DNA of 64,000 nt from Pseudoxanthomonas suwonensis 11-1. GTDB taxonomy: Bacteria; Pseudomonadota; Gammaproteobacteria; Xanthomonadales; Xanthomonadaceae. The notes beneath the pieces were generated by a model, which saw nothing but the letters and a program-made list of their open reading frames with translations, was not told the DNA's origin and did not search any database. Within the stretch, counting starts at the first letter, position 1. Every line of letters begins with the position of its first letter. The translations under genes and the position numbers were made by a program. Positions 1 through 8,142 of the stretch are shown in pieces. The DNA lies in assembly GCF_000185965.1 (NCBI RefSeq), contig NC_014924.1, positions 1,674,001-1,738,000 on the forward strand, in the 5' to 3' direction.

Positions 1-64
1 GCAGCCCGGCGAGGGCGCGGCGGCCGTGGCCGGCAAGGCGCGTACGGTTGCTGTGCAGTGCCAT
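1..64 (-). CDS. flgI: Flagellar P-ring protein FlgI, N-terminal fragment
   Basis: Only the first 21 codons lie in the window (starting MALHSNRTRL); the gene runs off the left edge. The product cannot be proved from this fragment. It starts 8 bases after the flgH stop on the same strand, exactly where flgI follows flgH in the conserved order flgF-G-H-I. The visible residues are basic and compatible with the start of a Sec signal peptide, as expected for a periplasmic P-ring subunit. The call therefore rests on gene order. Confidence 0.6.
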   Translation of the reverse strand, partial: MALHSNRTRLAGHGRRALAGL

Positions 65-72
65 GGTCGACC

Positions 73-762
73 TCAGTACGGGTAGATGCGCGAGTTGAAG
101 AAGCGGCCCAGCCAGCCCATGGCGTTGGCCTGGGCGATGGCGCCGCGGCCGCCGTAGACGATGCGCGCCTCGCCGACCCGGCTGGACGGCACGGTGTTGT
201 CGCGGGAGATGTCCTGCGGGCGGACGATGCCCTGGATCTGGACCAGCTCGTCGCCCTGGTTCAGGCGCAGGTTCTTCTGGCCCTGGACCACCAGGTTGCC
301 GTTGGGCAGGCGCTGGATGACGCTGACGGTGACGCTGCCCTGCAGGCGGTTGCTCTGGCTGGACTTGCCCTGGCCGTCGAAGTCGCGCTCGCCATTGGCC
401 GAGGCCGAGAGGATGTCGCGGCCCTTGTAGGTCACCGGCCCGCCGAACAGCGAGGTCACGCCGGTGGACAGCTCGCTGTCCTTGCTGACCTGGGTGGTGG
501 CGCTGGTCTGGGCGGTGGTCGACTCGACCAGGTTGATGGTCAGCAGGTCGCCGACGTCGCGGGCGATGCGGTCGCCGTACAACGACAGGCCCTGGCCGCC
601 GGCGTAGATCGCGCCGGCGGTGGGCGCGGCCTGGACCGGCATCACCGGCACGACCGGGGCCATGGGCGGGTAGGGACGCACGTCGCCGGCGGCCACGCAG
701 CCGCCCAGCAGCAGCATGGCCGGCAGGGCCAGTGCGATGGCGAAGCGGGATCGCAGGTTCAT
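73..762 (-). CDS. flgH: Flagellar L-ring lipoprotein FlgH
   Basis: FlgH forms the outer-membrane L-ring around the flagellar rod. The 229-residue protein begins with a basic stretch, a hydrophobic core and a lipobox (LLLGGC, Cys about residue 22), so it is lipidated. The mature part shows family sequence: YGDRIARDVGDLLTINL in the middle and a C-terminal VRPQDISRDNTV segment. Length agrees with the family (about 220-235). It lies 28 bases downstream of flgG and 8 bases upstream of flgI on the minus strand, probably in the transcript driven by the sigma-54 site before flgG. Confidence 0.96.
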   Translation of the reverse strand: MNLRSRFAIALALPAMLLLGGCVAAGDVRPYPPMAPVVPVMPVQAAPTAGAIYAGGQGLSLYGDRIARDVGDLLTINLVESTTAQTSATTQVSKDSELSTGVTSLFGGPVTYKGRDILSASANGERDFDGQGKSSQSNRLQGSVTVSVIQRLPNGNLVVQGQKNLRLNQGDELVQIQGIVRPQDISRDNTVPSSRVGEARIVYGGRGAIAQANAMGWLGRFFNSRIYPY

Positions 763-790
763 GGCAGGCTCCAGCGGCGCGGTGCGCCGG

Positions 791-1576
791 TCAGACGTTG
801 TTGTTGAGGTAGCCGAGCATCGAGTCGGTGGTGGAGATGGCCTTGGCGTTCATCTCGTAGGCGCGCTGGGTCTCGATCATGCTGACCAGCTCCTCGACCA
901 CGTTGACGTTGCTGCCTTCCAGCGCGCCCTGTTCGACCAGGCCCAGGCCGTTGAGGCCGGGGGTGCCGTTCTGGGCCGGGCCGGAGGCGGTGGTCTCCAT
1001 GTACAGGTTCTCGCCGCGCGCCTGCAGGCCCGCGGGATTGATGAAGTCGGTCAGGGTCAGCGCGCCGATCTCCAGGGCCTGGCCGTCGCCGGCCATCTGC
1101 ACCGTGATCGTGCCGTCGGTGCCGATGGTCATCGACTGGGCGCCCTCCGGCACCTGGATGCCGGGCTGCACCGGGTAGCCGCTGCTGGTGACCAGCTCGC
1201 CCTGCGCGTTGACCTGGAAGCTGCCGTCGCGGGTGTAGGCGGAGGTGCCATCGGGCATCAGCACCTCGAAGAAGCCGCGGCCGTTGATCATCACGTCCAG
1301 GGCGCGGCCGGTCTGCTGCGGGTTGCCCTGCTGGAAGTCCTTGGCGGTGGACACCACGCGCACGCCGGTGCCCAGCTGCAGGCCGGAGGGCAGCTGCGTC
1401 TGTGCCGAGGTCGAGCCGCCGGGCTGGCGCACCTGCTGGTACAGCAGGTCCTCGAAGTTGGCGCGGTCGCGCTTGAAGCCGGTGGTGTTGGTGTTGGCCA
1501 GGTTGTTGGCCACCACGGACATGCGCGTCTGCTGCGCATCCAGACCGGTCTTCGCGACCCAGAGTGCCTGATTCAT
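791..1576 (-). CDS. flgG: Flagellar distal rod protein FlgG
   Basis: FlgG builds the distal rod that passes through the LP ring. The start giving [11 protein letters not shown] is chosen because it matches the family N terminus and gives 261 residues, the usual FlgG length; the open frame continues far upstream without homology. The rod/hook signature appears near residues 19-33 ([15 protein letters not shown]) and the C terminus has the coiled [18 protein letters not shown] segment. It is the first gene after a strong sigma-54 promoter about 40 bases upstream, so it probably heads a flgGHI(J) transcript. Confidence 0.97.
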   Translation of the reverse strand: MNQALWVAKTGLDAQQTRMSVVANNLANTNTTGFKRDRANFEDLLYQQVRQPGGSTSAQTQLPSGLQLGTGVRVVSTAKDFQQGNPQQTGRALDVMINGRGFFEVLMPDGTSAYTRDGSFQVNAQGELVTSSGYPVQPGIQVPEGAQSMTIGTDGTITVQMAGDGQALEIGALTLTDFINPAGLQARGENLYMETTASGPAQNGTPGLNGLGLVEQGALEGSNVNVVEELVSMIETQRAYEMNAKAISTTDSMLGYLNNNV

Positions 1577-1616
1577 GACGCGGTACCTCACGTGACGGAT
1601 TGACGCCACTGCCGAT

Positions 1617-1631
1617 GCATGAGGCGTGCCA
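1617..1631 (-). promoter_or_regulatory. Sigma-54 promoter for flgG
   Basis: Read on the minus strand the site is TGGCACGCCTCATGC: GG and GC are separated by exactly ten bases and only one base of the TTGC box differs from consensus. Transcription would start about 12 bases downstream, leaving a leader of roughly 30 bases before flgG. The rest of the 308-base gap between flgF and flgG (1577-1884) holds no convincing gene. Such promoters require RpoN and an activator such as FleQ. Confidence 0.85.
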
Positions 1632-1884
1632 GAACCGTGTCGGCGGGTTGGCGCGGGGCCTGTCCGCAGGGGGCGAAGAGGATGTGCGCCTGCCGGCGGG
1701 AAGGAGGGCGTCGCTGCGCTGCGCCTGCAGCCGGGCCTCCCACGCTGCTCCCTCCGCGGGGCAGGTGCGTGCATGCGTACGCGGCAGCGACGCGCCGGGA
1801 CGGGTACGTTCCCGCAGCCGGCAACAGGACAGCGTCGGCGTGGCGCGCCGTGCGGGGCCAGGTCCCGGCCGCCCGGCAGCAGGA

Positions 1885-2634
1885 TCAGCCGCCCAGGCGC
1901 AGCAGGCTGGTGGAGGCGCGCGCGTTCTCGTCGCCGGTCTTGATGACCTTCACCTGCATCTCGAACTGGCGCTGCAGCTGGATCATCTGTACCAGGGCAC
2001 CGGCGGCGTCGACGTTGCTCTCCTCCAGCGCGCCTGTGGTCATCACCGTGCCCGGCGCCTGCTGCAGCGGCTGCTGCGGGGCGGTGTTGCGCATCAGGCC
2101 GTCGAGGCCGCGGGTGAGCTGCTGCGGGCGGGCATCGACCACTTTCAGCCGGCCAACCATGGCCATGGTGTCGGCGCCTTCGCCCAGCGGCACGATCGAC
2201 ACCGTGCCGTCCTGGCCGATCTCCAGCGCCTGGTGCGGGGGCAGGGCGATCGGGTTGCCGTCCTGGCCGAGCAGGGCGTGGCCGCCGGAGGTGACCAGCT
2301 GGCCGTTGGGCGTCAGCGAGAGGTCGCCGGCGCGGGTATAGGCCTCGCTGCCGTCGGGCGCCTGCACCGCCAGCCAGCGGTCGGCATGCAGCGAGACGTC
2401 CAGCGGATTGCCGGTCACCCGCAGCGCGCCGGCGCTGGCGTCGAAACCCTGGTCCACGTGCAGCGCGGCCACCCGCGACGGATAGCCGGCGCCGCGGACC
2501 GGGAAGGCCTCGGTGTTGGCCAGCGCCGCCTTGAAACCGGCAGTGTCGGCATTGGCCAGGTTGTGGCTGACCGTGGACTGGGCCTGCAGCGAGGCACGGG
2601 CGCCGGTCATCGCGATATAGAGCGCTTTGTCCAT
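1885..2634 (-). CDS. flgF: Flagellar proximal rod protein FlgF
   Basis: FlgF is one of the proximal rod subunits. The start [15 protein letters not shown] matches the family and gives 249 residues. Near residues 15-35 it carries the axial-protein motif ([16 protein letters not shown]), and the C terminus ([15 protein letters not shown]) forms the second half of the terminal coiled coil. A heptamer repeat begins 8 bases upstream of the start codon, so the flgE-flgF spacer has been enlarged by repeats. The gene is followed by a 308-base gap containing the flgG promoter, suggesting that the flgB-F and flgG-I transcripts are partly separate. Confidence 0.96.
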   Translation of the reverse strand: MDKALYIAMTGARASLQAQSTVSHNLANADTAGFKAALANTEAFPVRGAGYPSRVAALHVDQGFDASAGALRVTGNPLDVSLHADRWLAVQAPDGSEAYTRAGDLSLTPNGQLVTSGGHALLGQDGNPIALPPHQALEIGQDGTVSIVPLGEGADTMAMVGRLKVVDARPQQLTRGLDGLMRNTAPQQPLQQAPGTVMTTGALEESNVDAAGALVQMIQLQRQFEMQVKVIKTGDENARASTSLLRLGG

Positions 2635-2642
2635 GAGAAGCC

Positions 2643-2670
2643 GTGATTGGTGATTCGGGATTCGGGATTC
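2643..2670. repeat. Heptamer array (GKGATTS), four units
   Basis: Four contiguous 7-base units (GTGATTG, GTGATTC, GGGATTC, GGGATTC) lie between flgF and flgE. The same units occur in inverted orientation 59 bases away at 2730-2771 and in a twelve-unit array at 56843-56926, so they belong to a dispersed family. Confidence 0.9.
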
Positions 2671-2729
2671 GTAACAGCGGCCTGGCCGGGATCGTGACGA
2701 TGGGGGAAGGAGCGTGCTTTTGCTCCTCC

Positions 2730-2771
2730 CAATCACCAATCACCAATCACCAATCACCAATCACCAATCAC
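2730..2771. repeat. Heptamer array (CAATCAC), six units, inverted relative to 2643-2670
   Basis: Six perfect tandem copies of CAATCAC end 3 bases from the flgE stop codon. CAATCAC is the reverse complement of GTGATTG in the array at 2643-2670, so the two arrays could pair into a hairpin in RNA crossing the flgE-flgF junction. Confidence 0.92.
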
Positions 2772-2774
2772 GAA

Positions 2775-3995
2775 TTACCGGATATTGATGACAGTCTGGG
2801 TGGCCTGGTCCTGGGTCGAGATCATCTGCGCGTTGGCCTGGAAGTTGCGCTGCGCGGTGATCATGTTGACCAGCTGCTCGGTCAGGTCGACGGTCGAGGC
2901 CTCGAGCGCACCGGCCTGGATGCGGCCGAAGTCCGACGAGTCCGGGGCGCCGCTGCGCGGGGTGCCGGAGGAGTGGGTCGCGGCCCACATGTTGTTGCCG
3001 ACCGCCTGCAGGCCCTGTGGATTGACGAAGTTGGTCAGCACGATCTGGCCCAGGGCGACGTCGTCGCCGTTGGAGTAGCGGGCATAGACCACGCCGTCCT
3101 CGGCCACGTCGATCGTGGTCAGCTTGCCGGAGGCGAAGCCGTCCTGGTTGATGCTGCGCAGCGCGAAGCTGTTGCCGTACTGGGTGCTGCCGCTGATGTC
3201 CAGGCCCAGCTCCAGCTGGCCGGCGCCGGTGCCGGGGGTGTACGGATCCATGGCGATGCGGCCATCGGCCGGGGACACCAGGCTGCCGTTGGAGTCGAAC
3301 TGCAAGGTGGTCGGCTCGCCGACCTGGTTGCCGTCGACGTAGTTGTAGACCTGCCACTCGTTGGCGTTCTCGGTCTTGACGAAGTACGACGTCTGGACGT
3401 GGGCCACGCCCAGCGAGTCGTACACGGTCACGCCGCCGCTGCTGGCGTTGTAGCTGTTGGACTCGGACGGGTCGAACGGCTGCACGGTGGGCTCGGCGGC
3501 CGCGCCGGGCAGGGTGACCATCAGCTCGACCAGGCCGGTCTGGCGCGGCGGGCTGTCGCTGGTGGCCAGCTGCAGGTCGGTGGTGCGGCCGACATCGAAG
3601 CCGCCATTGGCGTTGGGTGCGTACACCTGCAGGCGGGCGCCGTCCGGGGTGACCACGAAGCCGCGGTTGTCCGGCTGGAAGTTGCCGGCACGCGTATAGA
3701 AGGTGTCGCCGTTCTTGCTGACGGTGAACAGGCCCTCGCCATCGATCGCGAAGTCCAGGCTGCGCCCGGTCGGGTCGATGTTGCCCTGGGAGAACTGCTG
3801 GGCCACGTTGCTGACCTTCACGCCCGAACCGACGGCGTTGCTGGCCAGGCCGTAGCTGGTGGAGGAGAACAGGTCGGCGAACTCGGCACGCGAGCTCTTG
3901 AAGCCCACGGTGTTGGAGTTGGCGATGTTGTTCGAGGTGACGTTGAGGTCGGCGTTGGCCGCGTTGATGCCGGACAGCGATGCGTTGAAGCTCAT
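2775..3995 (-). CDS. flgE: Flagellar hook protein FlgE
   Basis: FlgE polymerises into the hook, the universal joint outside the cell. The 406-residue protein has the axial N-terminal motif SNNIANSNTVGFKSSRAEF (about residues 21-39), the conserved IDGEGLFTV segment followed by YTRAGNF, a variable middle exposed on the hook surface, and a C-terminal coil ending NFQANAQMISTQDQ. Length is typical for gammaproteobacterial FlgE. It lies downstream of flgD and upstream of flgF within the flgB-F run. Confidence 0.97.
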   Translation of the reverse strand: MSFNASLSGINAANADLNVTSNNIANSNTVGFKSSRAEFADLFSSTSYGLASNAVGSGVKVSNVAQQFSQGNIDPTGRSLDFAIDGEGLFTVSKNGDTFYTRAGNFQPDNRGFVVTPDGARLQVYAPNANGGFDVGRTTDLQLATSDSPPRQTGLVELMVTLPGAAAEPTVQPFDPSESNSYNASSGGVTVYDSLGVAHVQTSYFVKTENANEWQVYNYVDGNQVGEPTTLQFDSNGSLVSPADGRIAMDPYTPGTGAGQLELGLDISGSTQYGNSFALRSINQDGFASGKLTTIDVAEDGVVYARYSNGDDVALGQIVLTNFVNPQGLQAVGNNMWAATHSSGTPRSGAPDSSDFGRIQAGALEASTVDLTEQLVNMITAQRNFQANAQMISTQDQATQTVINIR

Positions 3996-4027
3996 GGCGG
4001 ACTCCTGCGGAATTCGTTGGGTTCGGC

Positions 4028-4693
4028 TCAGCTGACGCGGAGCACGTAATCGAGCGGGACGGTGCCCAGGCCCGGAAGGTCGAGGAACAGGCCGTCGCTG
4101 CCGGCGGTGACGCTCTCCACCCGGCCGCGGACGTAGGTGTCGACCGGGCGGGTGCTGCCGTCGTTGGCCGTGTATTTGGCGCTGATGCCGTAGTTGCCCG
4201 GGGGCAGGCGCTGGCCGCCGAAATCGGTGCCGTCCCAGGCGAAGGGGACCTCTCCGGCGCGGGTCGCCGGCACGCTGAACTCGCGCACGGTGCGGCCGTT
4301 GGCGTCGGTCACGGTGAACTGCACGCTGCCGGCATCCGGCGCAGCGACCGCGCCGTGGGCGCTGCCGGAATCGTCCAGCGCCAGCTTCGTCGACGGCACC
4401 AGCACGTCGCGGCCGACCATGGCGGCACCGCGTAGCAGCTGGTCGCTGCCCAGCGCGGACTGGAACGCCCGCACCTGGCTGTTGAGCGTCTCGATGCCCT
4501 GGACGGTGGAGAACTGCGCCATCTGGCCCAGGAACGCGCTGTTCTCCATCGGGTTCAGCGGGTCCTGGTGCTTGAGCTGCTCGGTCATCAGGCGCAGGAA
4601 GTCGGCCTGGCCGAGCGAGTCGCTCTTGTCCTTGCTGGTGGTGGCCGGGCCCAGCCCGAGGCTGGAATAGATGTCGCTTGGGATCGCGCTCAT
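4028..4693 (-). CDS. flgD: Flagellar hook-capping (scaffold) protein FlgD
   Basis: FlgD caps the growing hook and directs FlgE assembly. The 221-residue protein shows the diagnostic N-terminal block FLRLMTEQLKHQDPLNPMEN (about residues 32-51) followed by FLGQMAQFSTVQGIETLN, then a FlgD Ig-like/Tudor C-terminal region with FAWDGTDFGGQRLPPGNY. Start and length agree with the family. It sits between flgC and flgE with short gaps, in one transcript from the flgB sigma-54 promoter. Confidence 0.97.
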   Translation of the reverse strand: MSAIPSDIYSSLGLGPATTSKDKSDSLGQADFLRLMTEQLKHQDPLNPMENSAFLGQMAQFSTVQGIETLNSQVRAFQSALGSDQLLRGAAMVGRDVLVPSTKLALDDSGSAHGAVAAPDAGSVQFTVTDANGRTVREFSVPATRAGEVPFAWDGTDFGGQRLPPGNYGISAKYTANDGSTRPVDTYVRGRVESVTAGSDGLFLDLPGLGTVPLDYVLRVS

Positions 4694-4704
4694 GACGGGG
4701 CTCC

Positions 4705-5112
4705 TCAGCGGCCCATGCTCAGGGTGGCGATGGCCAGTTCCTTGGCCGTGTTGATGATCTCCACGCCGGCCTGGTAGCTGCGCGAGGCGGAGATCATGTT
4801 GACCATCTGCGAGACCGGGTCCACGTCGGGCGCGAACACGTAGCCGTCGGCGTCGGCCAGCGGGTGGCCGGGCTCGTAGCGGCGCACCGGCGGGGCGTCG
4901 CTCTGTGCGATCTCGCGCACGCGCACGCCGGTCAGGGCCGGGTCGCTGCCGCTGGCCTGGGCCTGGAACACCGGTTCCAGCGGCTTGTAGACCGCTTCGG
5001 GCGAGCCGGCCACGGCGTCGGCATTGGCCAGGTTGGAGGCGATGGTGCTCAGGCGCACCGACTGCGCCTGCAGCGCGGAACCGGCGACGTCGAAGATCGG
5101 GAGGTTGCTCAT
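4705..5112 (-). CDS. flgC: Flagellar proximal rod protein FlgC
   Basis: FlgC is a proximal rod subunit. The 135-residue protein begins MSNLPIFDVAGSALQAQS, carries the motif TIASNLANADAVAGSPE near residues 23-39, and ends with SASRSYQAGVEIINTAKEL, all typical of FlgC. It lies 11 bases downstream of flgB and 11 bases upstream of flgD, implying co-translation in the flgB operon. Confidence 0.97.
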   Translation of the reverse strand: MSNLPIFDVAGSALQAQSVRLSTIASNLANADAVAGSPEAVYKPLEPVFQAQASGSDPALTGVRVREIAQSDAPPVRRYEPGHPLADADGYVFAPDVDPVSQMVNMISASRSYQAGVEIINTAKELAIATLSMGR

Positions 5113-5123
5113 GCGCGGGCTCC

Positions 5124-5543
5124 TTACTGGCCGGTGATGGCGGTGAGCAGGGTGCGGACCTTGCCCTCGACGAAGCTCAGCGAGGCGCGGTACTCCAGCG
5201 CGGCGCGGCCGTAGGCGGCGCGCTCGACGTCGGCGTCGACGGTATTGCCGTCGAGGCTGGGCTGGCTGGCCTGGCGGGTGTACTGGAACGGCGCCAGGCC
5301 GGTGGCGATGGCGTCCTGCAGGTGCGACTCGTGGGTCGCCGCCGGCACGCCCGGGCCGTTGGCCACGCCGCCGGTGCGGCTGCGGGTGGCGGCATCCAGG
5401 GCGGCATTGAAGTCCAGGTCCTGGGCCTTGTAGCCGGGGGTGTCGGCATTGGCCAGGTTGCTGGCGATCAGCTTCATCCGCTGCTCGCGCAGGGGCAGGG
5501 CGTCCGCATGGACACCCATATAGGAAGAGATCGGATTGAGCAT
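5124..5543 (-). CDS. flgB: Flagellar proximal rod protein FlgB
   Basis: FlgB is a proximal rod subunit that joins the rod to the MS ring/export apparatus. The start MLNPISSYMGVHADALPLRE gives 139 residues, the usual length; it lies about two dozen bases after the predicted sigma-54 transcription start, whereas the longer frame would begin at or before it. The axial motif MKLIASNLANADTPGYKAQD lies near residues 22-41. It is the first gene of the minus-strand flgBCDEF run. Confidence 0.97.
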   Translation of the reverse strand: MLNPISSYMGVHADALPLREQRMKLIASNLANADTPGYKAQDLDFNAALDAATRSRTGGVANGPGVPAATHESHLQDAIATGLAPFQYTRQASQPSLDGNTVDADVERAAYGRAALEYRASLSFVEGKVRTLLTAITGQ

Positions 5544-5578
5544 GGCGACTCCAAACGCGGAAGGTCGCCGTGGCTCAG

Positions 5579-5593
5579 GCAAGGCGCGTGCCA
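5579..5593 (-). promoter_or_regulatory. Sigma-54 promoter for flgB operon
   Basis: The minus strand reads TGGCACGCGCCTTGC, a full match to the sigma-54 consensus TGGCACG-N4-TTGC with GG and GC ten bases apart. The expected start is around 5567, about 24 bases before the flgB start codon. It lies in the 109-base gap between cheV and flgB. Confidence 0.92.
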
Positions 5594-5652
5594 GAACGCG
5601 CCGCCGGGTCGTCGCCGGGGCTTGCGGGCCACCGGCGGGGGCTGTCAGCGGA

Positions 5653-6597
5653 TCAGGCCGCCGCCTCGGCGGCGACCTGGCGCAGGCGCGCCAGCACGTG
5701 GTCGGCCAGCTCGTGCGGGCTGTACTTGGCGACGAAGGCGTTGGCGCCCACGCGCTCGACCATGGCGTTGTTGAACACGCCCGACAGCGAGGTGTGCAGC
5801 AGCACGTACAGGCCGGAGAGGCCCGGATGGCGCCGGATTTCCGTCGTCAGGGTGTAGCCGTCCATCGCCGGCATCTCGATGTCGGAGATCACCATGGCGT
5901 AGCGCCCGGCCGGATCCTCGCCACCGGCATGCACCTGCAGGAGGTGTTCCAGTGCCTGGCGGCCGTCGGACAGCAGGGTCACCCCGACCCCCAGCTGGTC
6001 CAGCACGCTGCGGATCTGCTGCCGGGCCACGCGCGAGTCGTCCACCACCAGCACCTGCATCGGCGGGGCGTTCTCCGGCAGTGCCATCTCCGGGGCGAGG
6101 GTGGCGTCCATCCGCGCCTGGGTGATGTCGGCCAGCACGCTTTCCACGTCCAGCACCTGGATCAGCTCGCCCTGGAAGCGGGTCACCGCGGTCAGGTAGG
6201 TGCTCTCGGCGCCCAGGTCCGGTGGCGGATGGATGTCCTCCACCGCGATGTTGACGATGCGCTCCACGTCGCTGACCAGGAAGCCCTGCACCGAGCGGTT
6301 GAACTCGGTCACCACCAGGTACTGGGTGCCTTCCTCGCCCGCACGCTCCGGGTGGCCGATGGCCAGGCCCAGGTCCAGCACCGGCACCGAGCGCCCGCGC
6401 ACGTCCGCCGCGCCGGCGAACTGCGGTGGCAGGCCGGGCAGCTGGAACAACGGCGGTCGCCGCAGCACCTCCTGGACCTTGAACACGTTGACGCCAAAAA
6501 GCTGGCGTCCGCCGAGGCGGAACAACAGCAGCGCCAGGCGGTTGTGGCCGGCCAGGCGGGTGCGCTGGTCGATGCGGTTGAGCAGGTTGTGGGTCAT
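5653..6597 (-). CDS. cheV: Chemotaxis coupling protein CheV (CheW-REC)
   Basis: CheV links chemoreceptors to CheA and is tuned by phosphorylation. The 314-residue protein has an N-terminal CheW-like domain (about 15-165, with DVRGRSVPVLDLG) and a C-terminal receiver domain with the acidic pair in VLVVDDSRVARQQ, the phosphoacceptor in VISDIEMPAMDGY and the conserved Lys in FVAKYSP. The start MTHNLLNRID is preferred; an ATG six codons upstream (6615) is also possible but overlaps a sigma-28-like -10 box. It lies between flgB and the divergent flgA, as in many Xanthomonadaceae. Confidence 0.95.
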   Translation of the reverse strand: MTHNLLNRIDQRTRLAGHNRLALLLFRLGGRQLFGVNVFKVQEVLRRPPLFQLPGLPPQFAGAADVRGRSVPVLDLGLAIGHPERAGEEGTQYLVVTEFNRSVQGFLVSDVERIVNIAVEDIHPPPDLGAESTYLTAVTRFQGELIQVLDVESVLADITQARMDATLAPEMALPENAPPMQVLVVDDSRVARQQIRSVLDQLGVGVTLLSDGRQALEHLLQVHAGGEDPAGRYAMVISDIEMPAMDGYTLTTEIRRHPGLSGLYVLLHTSLSGVFNNAMVERVGANAFVAKYSPHELADHVLARLRQVAAEAAA

Positions 6598-6604
6598 GCA
6601 CGCG

Positions 6605-6631
6605 GTATCGGCCATCGTCGCCGGTGCTTGA
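6605..6631 (-). promoter_or_regulatory. Probable sigma-28 promoter for cheV
   Basis: On the minus strand TCAA, fifteen bases, then GCCGATAC. The -10 box and spacing match FliA sites (TAAA-N15-GCCGATAA); the -35 has one mismatch. The start would fall only about 8 bases beyond the -10 box, at or next to the ATG at 6597, so the cheV message may be leaderless. Confidence 0.5.
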
Positions 6632-6642
6632 GCCCGGCCCCG

Positions 6643-6657
6643 TGGCACGCGGCTTGC
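6643..6657 (+). promoter_or_regulatory. Sigma-54 promoter for flgA
   Basis: TGGCACGCGGCTTGC on the plus strand matches the full consensus with GG and GC ten bases apart. The predicted start is near 6669, leaving about 17-25 bases before flgA. It lies back to back with the probable cheV promoter. Confidence 0.92.
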
Positions 6658-6685
6658 AAGGCTCCGGCGGATTCCCGCCCGAGCC

Positions 6686-7339
6686 ATGCCCCGCATGTCC
6701 CAGCCGCGCCGACTGCTCATGTTCCTACTCGTCCTGCCGATGGCATGGGCGTCGGCTTCGCCGTTCCAGCCGGTGGAGTCGATCCGCGCGGCCGCGGTCG
6801 CGGCGGTGGGCGGCGAGGGCGAGGCCAGCCTCGACCCGGCGCTGCGCATGCCGGCCTGCGGCAAGCCGCTGCAGGCACGCCAGTCCACCGCGACCACGGT
6901 CGAGGTGTCGTGTCCGGATGGCTGGCGGCTTTATGTACCGGTGCGCCAGCGCCGCAGCCAGCAGGTGGTGGTGCTGGCCCGGGGCGTCGCCGCGGGGGAA
7001 ACCCTGACGGCCGATGCCCTTGCCACCGCGCAGCGCGATGCCTCGCGCCTGGCCGGGGCGACCCTGTCCGACCCGGCCCAGGCCTTGGGCCAGGTCGCGC
7101 GCCGCACCCTGGTCGCCGGCAGCGTGCTGGGTGCCGGCGACCTCGCCTCGCCACGCATCGTCCGCCGGGGCGACCAGGTCGCACTGGTCTCCCGGCGTGG
7201 CGGGGTGGAGGTCCGGGTTGCGGGCCGCGCTCTCGGCGATGCCGGCGTGGACGAGCGCGTAAGCGTGGAAAACCTGTCCTCCAGGCGTATCCTCCAGGGG
7301 CGCGTCGCCCCCGGTGGGGACGTACTGGTGGCTCCCTGA
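6686..7339 (+). CDS. flgA: Flagellar P-ring assembly chaperone FlgA
   Basis: FlgA is a periplasmic chaperone required for FlgI polymerisation into the P ring. The 217-residue protein has a signal peptide (RRLLMFLLVLPMAWASA), an N-terminal region with a paired-cysteine arrangement (MPACGKPL and VSCPDGW), and a C-terminal SAF domain with VVVLARGVAAGETLTADAL and a late VRRGDQVALVSRRGGVEV segment. A second ATG three codons downstream (6695) could serve as start. It is transcribed from its own sigma-54 promoter, divergently from cheV. Confidence 0.95.
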   Translation: MPRMSQPRRLLMFLLVLPMAWASASPFQPVESIRAAAVAAVGGEGEASLDPALRMPACGKPLQARQSTATTVEVSCPDGWRLYVPVRQRRSQQVVVLARGVAAGETLTADALATAQRDASRLAGATLSDPAQALGQVARRTLVAGSVLGAGDLASPRIVRRGDQVALVSRRGGVEVRVAGRALGDAGVDERVSVENLSSRRILQGRVAPGGDVLVAP

Positions 7340-7371
7340 ACGGCAGCAGGGCAAATCCCGTGCCTGATCCC

Positions 7372-7399
7372 TAAAGTTCCCGCCCGACCATGCCGATAC
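7372..7399 (+). promoter_or_regulatory. Sigma-28 promoter for flgM-flgN
   Basis: TAAAGTT at 7372-7378 and GCCGATAC at 7392-7399, sixteen bases after TAAA, closely match the FliA consensus. The transcript would begin near 7406, which supports the flgM start at 7432 rather than the ATG at 7390. Expression of the anti-sigma factor from a FliA promoter is the classical feedback. Confidence 0.85.
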
Positions 7400-7431
7400 C
7401 CACCGCGTACCCCGTCCAAGGACTCATTCCA

Positions 7432-7743
7432 ATGAGCCAGAAGATCGAAGGCAGCCTCCCTCCGCCGGCCGTGCGCAGCACGACCCAGGTCGGCCGTACT
7501 GCCCCCGCTGCTGCCGGAGCCGACCGCTCCGAGCCGGTGGAAGCCACCCGCGCCGGCGACAGCCTGCGCCTGACCGGCGAAGCCACCGGCCTGCAGGCCC
7601 TGCAGCGCGAACTGTCCACCGCCCCGGCGATCGATGCCCAGCGCGTGGCCGAAGTCCGCCAGGCGCTGGAGAACGGCACCTACAAGATCGATCCGGCGCG
7701 CATCGCCGATCGCATGATCGAGATGGACAGGCAGTTCGGCTGA
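7432..7743 (+). CDS. flgM: Anti-sigma-28 factor FlgM
   Basis: FlgM holds FliA inactive until the hook is finished and FlgM is exported. The 103-residue protein starts MSQKIEGSLPPPAVRS and has the C-terminal sigma-28-binding region with IDAQRVAEVRQALENGTYKI and RIADRMIEMDRQ, both typical of FlgM. The start is chosen because an AAGGA sits about 9 bases upstream and because the sigma-28 promoter covers the earlier ATG. flgN follows after 8 bases. Confidence 0.95.
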   Translation: MSQKIEGSLPPPAVRSTTQVGRTAPAAAGADRSEPVEATRAGDSLRLTGEATGLQALQRELSTAPAIDAQRVAEVRQALENGTYKIDPARIADRMIEMDRQFG

Positions 7744-7751
7744 GCGCCGCC

Positions 7752-8096
7752 ATGACCATGCCGGCCGCCAACGACGCCGCCCTGGACCGCCTCGCCGCCG
7801 CCCTGGCCGACGAGCGCCGGGCGTTGCTGGACCACGACGTCGAGCTGCTGATGCGCTCGACCGGCGAGAAGCTGGCCGCCCTGCGCGAGCTGGAGGACGC
7901 CGTGCCGCAAGGGCAGGGCGAACGCCTGGCCGAGCTGGCCGAAGCCAACCGCCGCAACGGTGCGCTGCTCGCGCGCCGCCGGCGCGAGGTGAACTGGGCG
8001 CTGCGCCATCTCGGCCGCGCCGAAAGCGCGCCGGCCTACGACGCCCACGGCCAGGCGCAGCAGCTGCACGCACGCCGCGACCTCGCCGTCGCCTGA
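7752..8096 (+). CDS. flgN: Flagellar export chaperone FlgN
   Basis: FlgN-type chaperones bind the hook-filament junction proteins FlgK and FlgL before export. The 114-residue product is almost wholly alpha-helical and charged, with the family-like opening ALDRLAAALADERRALLDHD and the segment LAELAEANRRNGALLARRR. Sequence conservation in this family is low, so position directly after flgM, the common flgM-flgN pair, carries much of the weight. An internal ATG at 7758 is an alternative start. Confidence 0.88.
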   Translation: MTMPAANDAALDRLAAALADERRALLDHDVELLMRSTGEKLAALRELEDAVPQGQGERLAELAEANRRNGALLARRRREVNWALRHLGRAESAPAYDAHGQAQQLHARRDLAVA

Positions 8097-8105
8097 TCCG
8101 CGTAC

Positions 8106-8142
8106 GGCGCGGCTAGAATCCGGTATTCACCGGAGCCGCGCC
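8106..8142 (+). other. Nested inverted repeat between flgN and the kinase gene
   Basis: GGCGCGGCT (8106-8114) pairs with AGCCGCGCC (8134-8142), and inside it CCGGT (8120-8124) pairs with ACCGG (8129-8133). It may end the flgMN transcript or fold in the leader of the kinase gene; no T-run follows. A TAGAAT (8114-8119) inside it could be a -10 box for the kinase. Confidence 0.6.

Noticed and set aside
58-807. Long plus-strand open frame opposite flgH, and many like it across the window
   Set aside because: These are antisense frames kept open by high GC; their translations are Ala/Gly/Arg/Val-rich without family features and lie exactly over recognised genes.
2643-2771. CRISPR-like interpretation of the heptamer arrays
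   Set aside because: Units are 7 bases and contiguous, with no spacers; they are simple tandem repeats.
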